Source of the DNA: Paractinoplanes abujensis
GTDB taxonomy: Bacteria > Actinomycetota > Actinomycetes > Mycobacteriales > Micromonosporaceae
Length of the DNA stretch: 64,000 bases
Direction of reading: 5' to 3'
Assembly (NCBI RefSeq): GCF_014204895.1
Contig: NZ_JACHMF010000001.1
Span: 124,001-188,000 of the forward strand
This document shows positions 19,401 to 31,400 of the stretch, piece after piece (position 1 is the stretch's first letter; every line of letters begins with the position of its first letter). The notes under the pieces were generated by a model that saw only the letters and a list, made by a program, of their open reading frames with translations, was not told the DNA's origin and searched no databases. The position numbers were made by a program, and so were the translations under genes.

Positions 19401-22400
19401 TATGGCCTGCCGCTACCCCGGTGGTGTGCGCAGTCCGGAAGAGTTGTGGGATCTGCTGGCTGATGGTGGTGACGCGATTTCCGGGTTCCCCGCCGATCGG
19501 GGCTGGGACGTCGAGGGACTGTTCGATCCGGACCCGGACGCTGAGGGTTCGACGTATGTGACCGAGGGCGGCTTCGTCACCGGGGTGGCCGAGTTCGACG
19601 CTGATTTCTTTGGGATCAGTCCGCGTGAGGCGTTGGCGATGGATCCGCAGCAGCGGTTGTTGTTGGAGATCTCGTGGGAGGCCATTGAGCGGGCGGGTAT
19701 TGATCCGGTTTCGTTGAAGGGGTCGTCTACTGGTGTTTTTGTTGGTGGGACGATGTCGGATTACATCACGGCGGTTGGTGGGAGTCCGGATACGCAGGCG
19801 CATGTGATTACGGGTAATGCGTTGAGTGTGTTGTCGGGCCGGATTTCGTATGTGCTGGGTTTGGTGGGTCCGGCGATCTCGGTGGATACGGCGTGTTCGT
19901 CGTCGTTGGTGGCGTTGCATCAGGCTGCGCAGGCGTTGCGGTCGGGTGAGTGTTCGATGGCGTTGGCCGGTGGTGTGATGGTGATGGCTGATCCGTCGGA
20001 GTTTGTGGGTTTTTCGCGGTTGCGGGCGTTGTCGTCGGATGGCCGGTGCAGGGCGTTCGGTGATGGCGCGGATGGCATGGGCATGGCCGAGGGTGCGGGC
20101 ATGGTGATGCTGGAACGCCTGTCGGATGCTCGTCGCAACGGTCATGAGGTGCTGGCGGTTGTTCGGGGGAGCGCGGTTAATCAGGATGGTGCGTCGAATG
20201 GTTTGTCGGCGCCGAATGGTCCTTCTCAGCAGCGGGTGATCCGGGCCGCCCTGGCGAATGCGCGGTTGTCGGCGGCTGACGTTGATGTGGTGGAGGCGCA
20301 CGGCACCGGCACGTCGCTGGGCGATCCGATCGAGGCGCAAGCACTCTTGGCGACGTACGGTCAGGAACGTCCGGCCGGGGATGCGCCGTTGTGGGTCGGG
20401 TCGATCAAGTCGAACATCGGGCATGCGCAGCAGGCCGCGGGTGTGGCTGGTGTGATCAAGATGGTGCTGGCGTTGCGGCACGGCCGGATCCCGCAGACTT
20501 TGTACGCCGAGACGCCGTCGTCGCACGTGGACTGGAGTGCGGGCAACGTTCGGCTGGTGCAGCAGGCGCGGGACTGGTCGGCCGGTGACCGGACGCGCCG
20601 GGCTGGGGTCTCGGCGTTCGGTATCAGCGGCACGAATGCCCACGTGATCATCGAGGAAGCGCCGGCTGCGGAGCGGGCGCCGGCTTCGGAGCAGCCGGAG
20701 GGCTTGCCGGTGCTGGCGCCGCGTCTGCCCGCGTGGGTGTTGTCCGGGCGTAGCGCGGCGGCGCTGGTCGGGCAGGCCGGCCGGCTGCGGGAGCACCTCG
20801 TCGACCGCCCGCAGGTGACGGCCGTCGACGTGGCCTGGTCGCTGGCGACAACCCGGTCGGTGTTCAGTCACCGGGCGGTCGTGCTGGGTGAGGACCGGTT
20901 GTCCGGGCTGGCCTCGGTGGCGTCCGTGCGACCCGCCCCCGGCGTGACCGTCGGAGAGATTCCGCCCGGCGGCGTAGGCCGGACGGTGTTCGTGTTCCCG
21001 GGTCAGGGCTCGCAGTGGGTCGGTATGGGCCGGGAGCTGGCGGAGGCGTCACCGGTGTTCGCGGCCCGCCTCGCCGAATGTGGGGCGGCTTTGGCCCCGT
21101 ACGTGGATTGGGATCTCGACGACGTTCTCGCGGGCCGGCACGGTCTCGAGGCCGCCGACGTGGTGCAGCCGGCGCTGTGGGCGGTGATGGTGTCGCTGGC
21201 CGCCGTGTGGCAGGCGGCCGGTGTGCGACCGGACGCCGTGGTGGGTCACTCGCAAGGTGAGATCGCGGCGGCTGCGGTGGCGGGCATCTTGTCCCTGGAC
21301 GACGCGGCGAAGATCGTGGCGTTGCGCAGCAAAGCCTTGTCTGCCCTGGCGGGCCGGGGCGGGATGCTGTCGATCGCCGAGCCGGTCGGCGCGGTGCGGG
21401 AACGGATCGCGGGTTTCGGTGACCGGCTGTCGATCGCCGCGGTCAACGGCCCGTCCGCCACGGTGGTCTCGGGTGAGCCGTCAGCGCTGCGGGAGTTGCA
21501 GGCTGCGTGTGGTGGTGCGGTGCGGACCCGGTTGATTCCGGTGGATTACGCGTCGCACGGTCCGCAGGTGGAGGAACTGCGTGCGGAGATCTTGGAGGTG
21601 TTGGCGGGTGTGGCTCCGCGCCTGGCGGTGATTCCGATGGTGTCGGCGTTGACCGGTCGTTGGCTGACCGGCGTGGAGATGGATGCCGGCTACTGGTTCG
21701 CGTCGTTGCGGGAGCCGGTGGAGTTCGACCGTGCGGTTCAGGTGTTGAGTCAGGCCGGGCATGGCGTGTTCGTGGAGGTTTCCCCGCATCCGGTGTTGAT
21801 CCCGGTGATCGAGGACCAGATCACGGTGGGCACGCTGCGGCGGGACGAGGGTGGCGCCCAGCGGCTGCTGAGCTCGTTGGCCGAGGCGTACGTGAGTGGA
21901 CTCCCGGTCGACTGGCCCGCACTGCTCGAACCGGGGAAGACCGTTGCCCTCCCGACGTACGCCTTCCAGCGGCGGCACTTCTGGCCCGAAGCGCGACCCA
22001 CCACTGCCCCGGAGGTTCCGGCCGGCGAAGCCGCATTCTGGGCCGCGGTGGAGGGCGGCGACCCGGACGAGCTGGCCGCCACGCTGAACGTCGACGGCGG
22101 CCGGCTGGGCGACATGCTTCCGATGCTGGCCGACTACCGGCGGCGCAGCCAGGCCGACGCGTCGGTGGCCGACTGGCGTTACCGAGTGACCTGGGCTCCC
22201 GTCGCCGACAGCGAGGCGGTGCTCACCGGCCGCTGGCTGGTGGTCGGTGACGACACCGAAGGCATCGGCTCGGTGCTGGCCCGTCGAGGGGCCGAGGTGG
22301 TGAGGCTCGCCGATGCGGCCGAGCTGACCTCGGCCGGTACCACCGACGTGGCGGGTGTCGTGTCCCTGCTGGCGTTGGCGGAGGAACCGGCGGATCTGCT

Positions 22401-25400
22401 GGCGACGGTGGCCGTGCTGCGGGCGGGCGTACCGGCGCCGGTGTGGGTGGTGACGCGTGGTGCGGCTACCAGCCCGGTTCAGGCGCGGGTGTGGGGCTTG
22501 GGTGTGGTGGCCGGTCTCGAGTTTGCTGACCGGTGGGGTGGTCTGATCGATCTGCCTGCGGTGCTGGATGCCAGGGCGGGGGCCCGGTTGGTGTCGGTGC
22601 TGGCGGGCAACGGTGAGGATCAGGTGGCGATCCGTCCCGAGGGGATGGTGGGCCGCCGGCTGGTGCGTGCTCCCCGCCCCGCGACCGGCCGCACGTGGAC
22701 CCCGGCCGGCAGTGTGCTGGTGACCGGAGGCACGAGTGGTGTCGGCGCGATCACGGCCGGCTGGTTGGCTGAGCGTGGCGCCGAGCGGGTGGTGCTGACG
22801 AGCCGGTCGGGCCCGGCCGCGGCCGGGGTCGCGAAGTCGGCGGCAGTGATCGCCACAGCCGGCACGGCGGTGGAGGTGGTGGCCGCGAACATCGCCGATC
22901 GTGACGCCACCGCCGGCCTGCTGGACTGGATCGACGGGTCCGGCCCGGTGTTGTCCTCGGTGTTCCACGCGGCGGGGCTGGCCGAGCGGCGTCCGATCGA
23001 GGAGATCGAGGCGGCTGACCTGGACCGGCTGCTCGCGGCGAAGGCCGGCGGCGCGGCCCTGCTCGACGAACTGACCGCCCACCGGGAGTTGGACGCCTTC
23101 GTCCTGTTCTCCTCGGGTTCGGGCACCTGGGGCAGCGGCGGACTGGGAGCCTACGCGGCGGCCAACGCCTCCCTGGACGCGTTGTGCGAGAACCGCCGGG
23201 GCCGGGGCTTGGCTGCGACCTCGATCGCCTGGGGTCTGTGGGGTGGCGTCGGCCTGGCCGCGGGTCGTGACGGTGAGCGGCTGACCGACTTCGGCATGGA
23301 AAGCATCGACGCCGAGCGGGGCATGCGTGCCCTCGGTCAGATCTTGGATGCCGGTGAGGGAACGGTCGCGGTGGCCGGGTTCGACTGGGCCTCGTTTGTG
23401 CCGACGTACACGTTGCGGCGGCCGAGCCCGTTCCTGTCGGCGTTGCCGGAAGTTCGTGCGATTCTGGCCGCTGACGCCGGCGTGGACGTCGGACTGGGTG
23501 GTTCCGAGCTGGCCACCCGTCTGCGGGGTATGCCGCCGGCCGAGCAGCGGCAGGTGCTGACGGAGACCGTACGGGCGCATGCGGCGGCGGTGCTGGGTCA
23601 TGAGTCGGTTGAGGCGGTGTTGCCGCAGCGGGCGTTCAAGGATCTGGGCTTCGACTCGGTCGGGGCGGTGGAGTTGCGGAACCGTCTGTCGGCCGCGGTC
23701 GGGGTGCGGCTGCCGTCAACGCTGGTGTTCGACTACCCGAACGCGGCCGCTTTGGCCGAGTTCATCCGGGGCGAGTTGGTCGGTACCGGTGCCGCCGACA
23801 GCGCGGTGCAGGTGGTGGCGGCGGCCGGTGGCGAGCCGATCGCGATCGTGGGTATGGGTTGCCGGTATCCGGGTGACGTGCGGGGCCCGGAGCAGTTCTG
23901 GGAGCTGCTGACCGCGGGCCGGGACGTGATTACGCCGTTCCCGGTCGATCGTGGGTGGGAGGCGTTCGAGGAGGAATTCGGCGGATCCAATCAGTCGTAT
24001 GTGCGGGAGGGCGGCTTCGTCTACGACGTCGCTGACTTTGATGCCGGCTTCTTCGGGATCAACCCGCGTGAGGCGCTGGCCATGGATCCGCAGCAGCGGT
24101 TGTTGCTGGAGACGGCGTGGGAGGCCATCGAGCGGGCCGGTCTGGCCCCGTCGTCCTTGCACGGTTCGGCGACCGGCGTGTTCATCGGTGCGAGTCACTC
24201 CGGTTATGAGGCGAGTCTGCCGGTCGAGGACAAGACCCTCGACGGTTATCGGCTGACGGGTTCGGTGTCGTCGGTGGCGTCGGGCCGGATCTCGTACGTG
24301 CTGGGGTTGACCGGTCCGGCCTTGACGGTTGATACGGCGTGTTCGTCGTCGCTGGTCGCGTTGCATCAGGCGGTGAGAGCGCTGCGCGGCGGTGAGTGCA
24401 CGATGGCCCTCGCGGGTGGTGTGGCGGTGATGACGTCGCCGGGCGCGTTCATGGAGTTCGCCGAGCAGGGTGGTATGGGCTCGAGCGGGCGTTGTAAGGC
24501 GTTCTCGGACTCGGCTGACGGGATCGGCTGGGGCGAGGGCGCCGGGATGGTGTTGCTGGAGCGGTTGTCGGATGCTCAGCGCAACGGTCATCAGGTTTTG
24601 GCGGTGATCCGGGGTAGTGCGGTCAACCAGGATGGCGCGTCGAATGGTCTGTCCGCGCCGAATGGTCCGTCGCAGCGGCGGGTGATTCGTGCGGCGCTGG
24701 CGAATGCGCAGTTGACCGCGGCTGACGTTGATGCGGTCGAGGCGCACGGCACGGGTACGTCGCTGGGTGATCCGATCGAGGCCGGTGCGCTGCTGGCGAC
24801 GTACGGCCGGGAGCGTCGTGAGGATCGGCCGTTGTGGCTGGGTTCGGTCAAGTCGAACATCGGTCATTTGCAGACCGCCGCCGGTGTCGCTGGTGTGATC
24901 AAGATGGTGTTGGCACTGCAGCACGGTCATCTGCCGCGAACGCTGCATGCGGACACTCCGTCGTCGCACGTGGACTGGTCGGCGGGCAACGTCAAACTCT
25001 TGCAGGAGGCGCGGGACTGGCCCGACACCGGTCAGCCGCGCCGGGCTGGTGTGTCGGCGTTCGGGGTGAGCGGCACCAACGTCCACGTCATTCTCGAGGA
25101 AGCGCCGGCCGCAGTCACCGCACCGGTTCCGGTGGTCGAGCCGGTGCTGCCGGGCCTCCCGGCGTGGCTGGTCTCGGGCCATAGCGGGGCGGCTTTGGCG
25201 GGTCAGGCGGGTCGGCTGCGGGAGCATGTCATCGCCCGGCCGGACCTTGATCCCGCTGACGTGGCCTGGTCGCTGGCTACTACCCGGTCGGTGTTCGAGC
25301 ACCGTGCGGTGGTGCTGGGTGAGGATTTGCCGACCGGCTTGGCCGCAGTCGCGACCGGTCAGCTCGCTTCGGGTGTGGTAGCGGGTCAGGTACCTCCCGG

Positions 25401-28400
25401 CGGTGTGGGTCGCACGGTGTTCGTGTTCCCGGGTCAGGGCAGTCAGTGGGTCGGGATGGGCCGGGAGTTGGCGGGGGCGTCGCCGGTGTTCGCGGTCCGG
25501 CTGGCGGAGTGCGGTCGTGCTTTGGCCCCGTACGTGGATTGGGAACTCGACGACGTCCTGGCCGGTCGGCACGGGTTCGAGGCCGCGAGTGTCGTGCAGC
25601 CCGCGTTGTGGGCGGTGATGGTGTCGCTGGCCGCGGTGTGGCAGGCGGCCGGTGTGCGACCGGACGCGGTGGTGGGTCATTCGCAGGGTGAGATCGCGGC
25701 GGCTGCGGTGGCCGGGATTCTGTCGCTGGAGGATGCGGCGAAGGTTGTCGCGTTGCGCAGTAGGGCTTTGGGTGTTTTGGCGGGCCGGGGCGGGATGTTG
25801 TCGGTCGCGGAGTCGGTTGAGGCGGTGCGTTCTCGTCTTTCCGGTTTTGGTGATCGGTTGGCGGTGGCTGCGGTTAACGGCCCGTCCGCCACGGTGGTTT
25901 CCGGTGAGCCGTCAGCGCTGCGGGAGTTGCAGGCTGCCTGTGGTGACGTGGTGCGTACCCGGCTCATTCCGGTGGATTACGCGTCGCACGGTCCGCAGGT
26001 GGAGGAGCTGCGCGCGGAGATCCTGGCGGTGCTGGACGGGATCACGCCGGGCGCGGCGGACATTCCGATGGTGTCGGCGTTGACGGGTGAGTGGTTGTCC
26101 GGTCCTGAGATGGATGCCGGCTACTGGTATGCGTCGTTGCGCGAGCCGGTGGAGTTCGACCGGGCGGTCCGGGTGCTGGCCGAGTCCGGGCATGGGGTGT
26201 TCGTGGAGGTGTCCCCGCATCCGGTGCTGGTTCCGGTGATCGAGGATCAGGTCACGATCGGCACGCTGCGCCGTGACGACGGTGATGGGCGGCGTCTGCT
26301 GACCTCGCTGGCCGAGGCGTTCGTGGCCGGTGTGAGCGTCGACTGGTCGCTGATTCTGGGTGGCGGGGAAACGGTCGCGTTGCCGACGTATGCGTTCCAG
26401 CGACGCCGGTTCTGGCCCGAGGTGGCCGCCCCGCCCAGCCGACCCCTCGATGACTGGCGCTACCGCATCACCTGGCAGCCGGCCGGCTTCACCAACCACG
26501 CGCTGTCGGGTACGTGGGTCCTGGTGGGCGACGACCCGGACGCGACGTCGATCGCGGAAGCCTTGACCGTGCACGGCGCCGACGTTCTCCGGGTGAACGA
26601 TCCGGACGAGCTGAACGCCACGATGCTGACGAACGCGAGTGGTGTCGTGTCGCTGCTGGCACTCGACCAGACGCCTGACGCCGAGTTCCCGTGGGTGCCG
26701 CGCGGCACCGCCGCCACCGTGGACCTGGTGAAAGCGGTGCACCAGGCTGGGCTCGACGTTCCCGTCTGGCTGCTGACGCGTGGCGCAGTGCAGACCGGTG
26801 CCGGTGAGGTGACGACCAGTCCGGCGCAGACCGCGGTGTGGGGTCTGGGCCGGGCGGTGGGTCTGGAACGTCCGGGGTTGTGGGGTGGGCTGATCGATCT
26901 GCCGGTGGAGTTCGACGCCCGCGCTGGTGATGATCTGGTGTCGGTGCTCGCGCAGAACGTCGAGGATCAGGCTGCGCTGCGCCCCCATGGTGTGTTCGTC
27001 CGACGGCTGGTGCACGCGCAGACTCGTGACACGGTTGTGCCGTGGACGCCCCGCGGCACGGTCCTGCTGACCGGTGGCACCGGATCGATCGGCGTGAGCG
27101 TGGGTGAGTGGCTGGCCGGTCGGGGTGCGCAGCGGGTGGTGCTGACGTCGCGGTCGGGCCCGTCCGCGCCGGGTGTCGCCTCGTTGGCCGCGTCAGTGGC
27201 CGGCGGTGGTTCGGGGGTCGAGGTCCTCAGCTGCGATCTCGGTTCGCCGGAGCAGGTCGCCGGCATGGTCAATTGGATCGAGGACTCGGGTCCTGGCTTG
27301 TCGACGGTGTTGCATTCGGCGAATCTGCCGTATTTGGCGTGGGTGGAGAACACCGAACGTGAGGGCTTGGCCGCCGCGCTGGGCGCGAAAGCGTTGGGTG
27401 CGGTGCATCTGGATCAGGCCACGATGGGTCTGGATCTGGACGAGTTCGTGTTGTTCTCGTCGATCTCGGCTACGTGGGGCAGTAACGATCACGGCGCGTA
27501 TGCGGCGGGGAACGCGTTTTTGGACGGGTTCGCTGAACAGCGCCGCGGCCGGGGCCTGCCCACAACGTCCATCGCCTGGGGCGTGTGGAATACCCGTGAC
27601 TGGGACGCCGTGGATGCGGCGATGGAGCAGGGTGCGGGGGCGGTGACGCCGAGCCGGTTGCGGAGGCAGGGGATGAATTTCCTGCGGACCGACCGTGCTC
27701 TGGCGGCGTTGGGTGAGATTCTGGCCGAGGACGAGACGTTCATCGCGGTCGCTGATGTGGAGTGGGATCGGTTCGCGCCGGTGTTCCGGGCCGCTCGGCC
27801 GCGGCCGCTGCTGGACACGATTCCCGAGGCGCGGGAGGAAGCCGAGCCGGCCCCGGCGACCGCGACGGCCGAGCGCGGCGGGTATGCGTCAGAGCTGGCC
27901 GCCATGCCGGTTGCGGAGCGTCTGCGGACGGTGATCGACCTGGTCCGGTCGCACGCGACGGCGGTGCTGGGTCTGGAGTCGGCGGAGGAGATCCCGGCCG
28001 AGCGGGCGTTTCGTGATGTCGGCTTCGACTCGTTGACCGCGGTCGAGCTGCGGAACCGGCTCAACACCGCGGCCGGGGTCCGATTGCCCTCGACGGTGGT
28101 GTTCGACCATCCGAGCCCGAAAGCGCTGGCTGAGGAGATCATCACCCGGCTGCTGGGTTCGGACGCCCGGCAAGTGACCTCGGTGGTGGTGCAGGCACCG
28201 ACCGAACCCATCGCGATCGTGGGTATGGCCTGCCGCTACCCCGGTGGTGTGCGCAGTCCGGAAGAGTTGTGGGATCTGCTGGCTGATGGTGGTGACGCGA
28301 TTTCCGGGTTCCCCGCCGATCGGGGCTGGGACGTCGAGGGACTGTTCGATCCGGACCCGGACGCTGAGGGTTCGACGTATGTGACCGAGGGCGGCTTCGT

Positions 28401-31400
28401 CACCGGGGTGGCCGAGTTCGACGCTGATTTCTTTGGGATCAGTCCGCGTGAGGCGTTGGCGATGGATCCGCAGCAGCGGTTGTTGTTGGAGATCTCGTGG
28501 GAGGCCATTGAGCGGGCGGGTATTGATCCGGTTTCGTTGAAGGGGTCGTCTACTGGTGTTTTTGTTGGTGGGACGATGTCGGATTACATCACGGCGGTTG
28601 GTGGGAGTCCGGATACGCAGGCGCATGTGATTACGGGTAATGCGTTGAGTGTGTTGTCGGGCCGGATTTCGTATGTGCTGGGTTTGGTGGGTCCGGCGAT
28701 CTCGGTGGATACGGCGTGTTCGTCGTCGTTGGTGGCGTTGCATCAGGCTGCGCAGGCGTTGCGGTCGGGTGAGTGTTCGATGGCGTTGGCCGGTGGTGTG
28801 ATGGTGATGGCTGATCCGTCGGAGTTTGTGGGTTTTTCGCGGTTGCGGGCGTTGTCGTCGGATGGCCGGTGCAGGGCGTTCGGTGATGGCGCGGATGGCA
28901 TGGGCATGGCCGAGGGTGCGGGCATGGTGATGCTGGAACGCCTGTCGGATGCTCGTCGCAACGGTCATGAGGTGCTGGCGGTTGTTCGGGGGAGCGCGGT
29001 TAATCAGGATGGTGCGTCGAATGGTTTGTCGGCGCCGAATGGTCCTTCTCAGCAGCGGGTGATCCGGGCCGCCCTGGCGAATGCGCGGTTGTCGGCGGCT
29101 GACGTTGATGTGGTGGAGGCGCACGGCACCGGCACGTCGCTGGGCGATCCGATCGAGGCGCAAGCACTCTTGGCGACGTACGGTCAGGAACGTCCGGCCG
29201 GGGATGCGCCGTTGTGGGTCGGGTCGATCAAGTCGAACATCGGGCATGCGCAGCAGGCCGCGGGTATCGCCGGTGTGATCAAGATGGTGTCGGCGTTGCA
29301 GCACGGCGTGCTACCCCGAACGTTGCACGCGGAGACACCGTCGTCGCATGTGGATTGGTCTGCGGGCAATGTCCGGCTGGTGCAGCAGGCGCGGGACTGG
29401 TCGGCTGGTGATCGGACGCGCCGGGCGGGGGTCTCGGCGTTCGGTATCAGCGGCACGAATGCCCACGTGATCATCGAGGAAGCGCCGACCGCGGAACCGA
29501 CGCCGGCAGAAGAACCCGACGGCCTGCCGGTGCTGGCCTCAGACGTACCGGCTTGGCTGTTGTCGGGCCGGAGCGGGACGGCGCTGGCCGATCAGGCCGA
29601 TCGGCTGCGGGAGCACCTGATCGCGCAGCCGGATCTCCGCGCCGGTGACGTGGCGTGGTCGCTGGCGACAACCCGGTCGGTGTTCGACCACCGGGCGGTC
29701 GTGCTGGGTGAGGACCGGTTGTCCGGGCTGGCCTCGGTGGCGACCGGCCGGCCGGCGGCCGGAGTGGTCACGGGTCAGGTGCCTCCCGGCGGTGTGGGTC
29801 GCACGGTGTTCGTCTTCCCGGGTCAGGGTTCGCAGTGGGTCGGGATGGGCCGGGAGTTGGCGGGGGCGTCGCCGGTGTTCGCGGCCCGGCTGGCGGAGTG
29901 CGGTCGTGCTTTGGCCCCGTACGTGGATTGGGAGCTCGACGACGTTCTGGCGGGTCGGCACGGTTTTGAGGCCGCTGACGTGGTGCAGCCGGCGTTGTGG
30001 GCGGTGATGGTGTCGCTGGCCGCTGTCTGGCAGGCGGCCGGTGTCCAACCGGACGCGGTGGTAGGCCATTCGCAAGGTGAGATCGCGGCGGCTGCGGTGG
30101 CCGGGATCTTGTCGCTGGACGACGCGGCGAAGGTGGTCGCCCTGCGCAGCAAGGCCTTGGGTGCTTTGGCGGTCCGGGGCGGGATGCTGTCGATCGCGGA
30201 GCCGGTCGGCGTGGTGCGGGAACGGATCGCCGGTTTTGGTGATCGGTTGGCGGTGGCGGCGGTCAACGGCCCGTCCGCCACGGTGGTCTCGGGCGAAACC
30301 GAGGCACTGCGGGAGTTGCAGGCTGCCTGTGGTGATGCGGTGCGGACGCGGATGATTCCGGTGGATTACGCGTCGCACGGTCCGCAGGTGGAGGAACTGC
30401 GTGCGGAGATCTTGGAGGTGTTGGCGGGTGTAGCTCCGCGCCTGGCAGTGATTCCGATGGTGTCGGCGTTGACCGGTCGTTGGCTGACCGGCGTGGAGAT
30501 GGATGCCGGCTACTGGTTCGCGTCGTTGCGCGAGCCGGTGGAGTTCGACCGGGCGGTCCGGGTGCTGGCCGAGTCCGGGCATGGGGTGTTCGTGGAGGTG
30601 TCCCCGCATCCGGTGCTGGTCCCGGTGATCGAGGACCAGATCACGGTGGGCACGCTGCGGCGGGGCGAGGGTGGCGTCCAGAGGTTGCTGAGCTCGTTGG
30701 CTGAGGCGTTTGTGGCCGGAATGGAGGTCGACTGGCGGGCTGTGCTGGGTGGCGGGGCGACGGTCGCGCTGCCGACGTACGCCTTCCAGCGCCGGCACTT
30801 CTGGCCCCAGCCGGCGGAAACCTCGGCGGCGGCCGAGGCATCGGCGGGCACTCCCGCGGAGGCGGGCTTCTGGGCCGCAGTCGAGCAGGGTGACGCGGAC
30901 ACCTTGGCGCAGCTCCTGGGCGTGGACTCGGCCGAGGTCGCGCTGAGCGCGCTGACCGACTGGCGCCGCCGGGAGCGCGCCGACGCGGCGGTGGCCGACT
31001 GGCGTTATCGGGTGTCGTGGGCCCCGATCGCTGACTCCAGGGCCGTGTTGTCGGGCCGGTGGCTGGTGGTCGGTGACGACACCGAGGGCATCGGTTCGGT
31101 GCTGGCCGAGCGCGGTGCCGAGGTGGTTGGTGTGTCCGGGGTGGAGCAGCTTGCCGGCATCGATGGCTCCGGTCTGGCCGGGGTGGTGTCGACAACCGCG
31201 TTGAACGGCGGGCTGTCCGGCGGTTCGGATGTCGTCTCGGCGGGCGTGCTGGCGACTCTGGACCTGCTGCGGACGTTGGACGGTGTGGCACCGTTGTGGG
31301 TCCTGACCCGGGGTGGTGCGGCTGTCGATGCTGCGGTGGATCCGGTCCAGGCACAGGTGTGGGGTCTTGGTGTCGTTGCTGGTCTGGAGCTGGCCGATCG

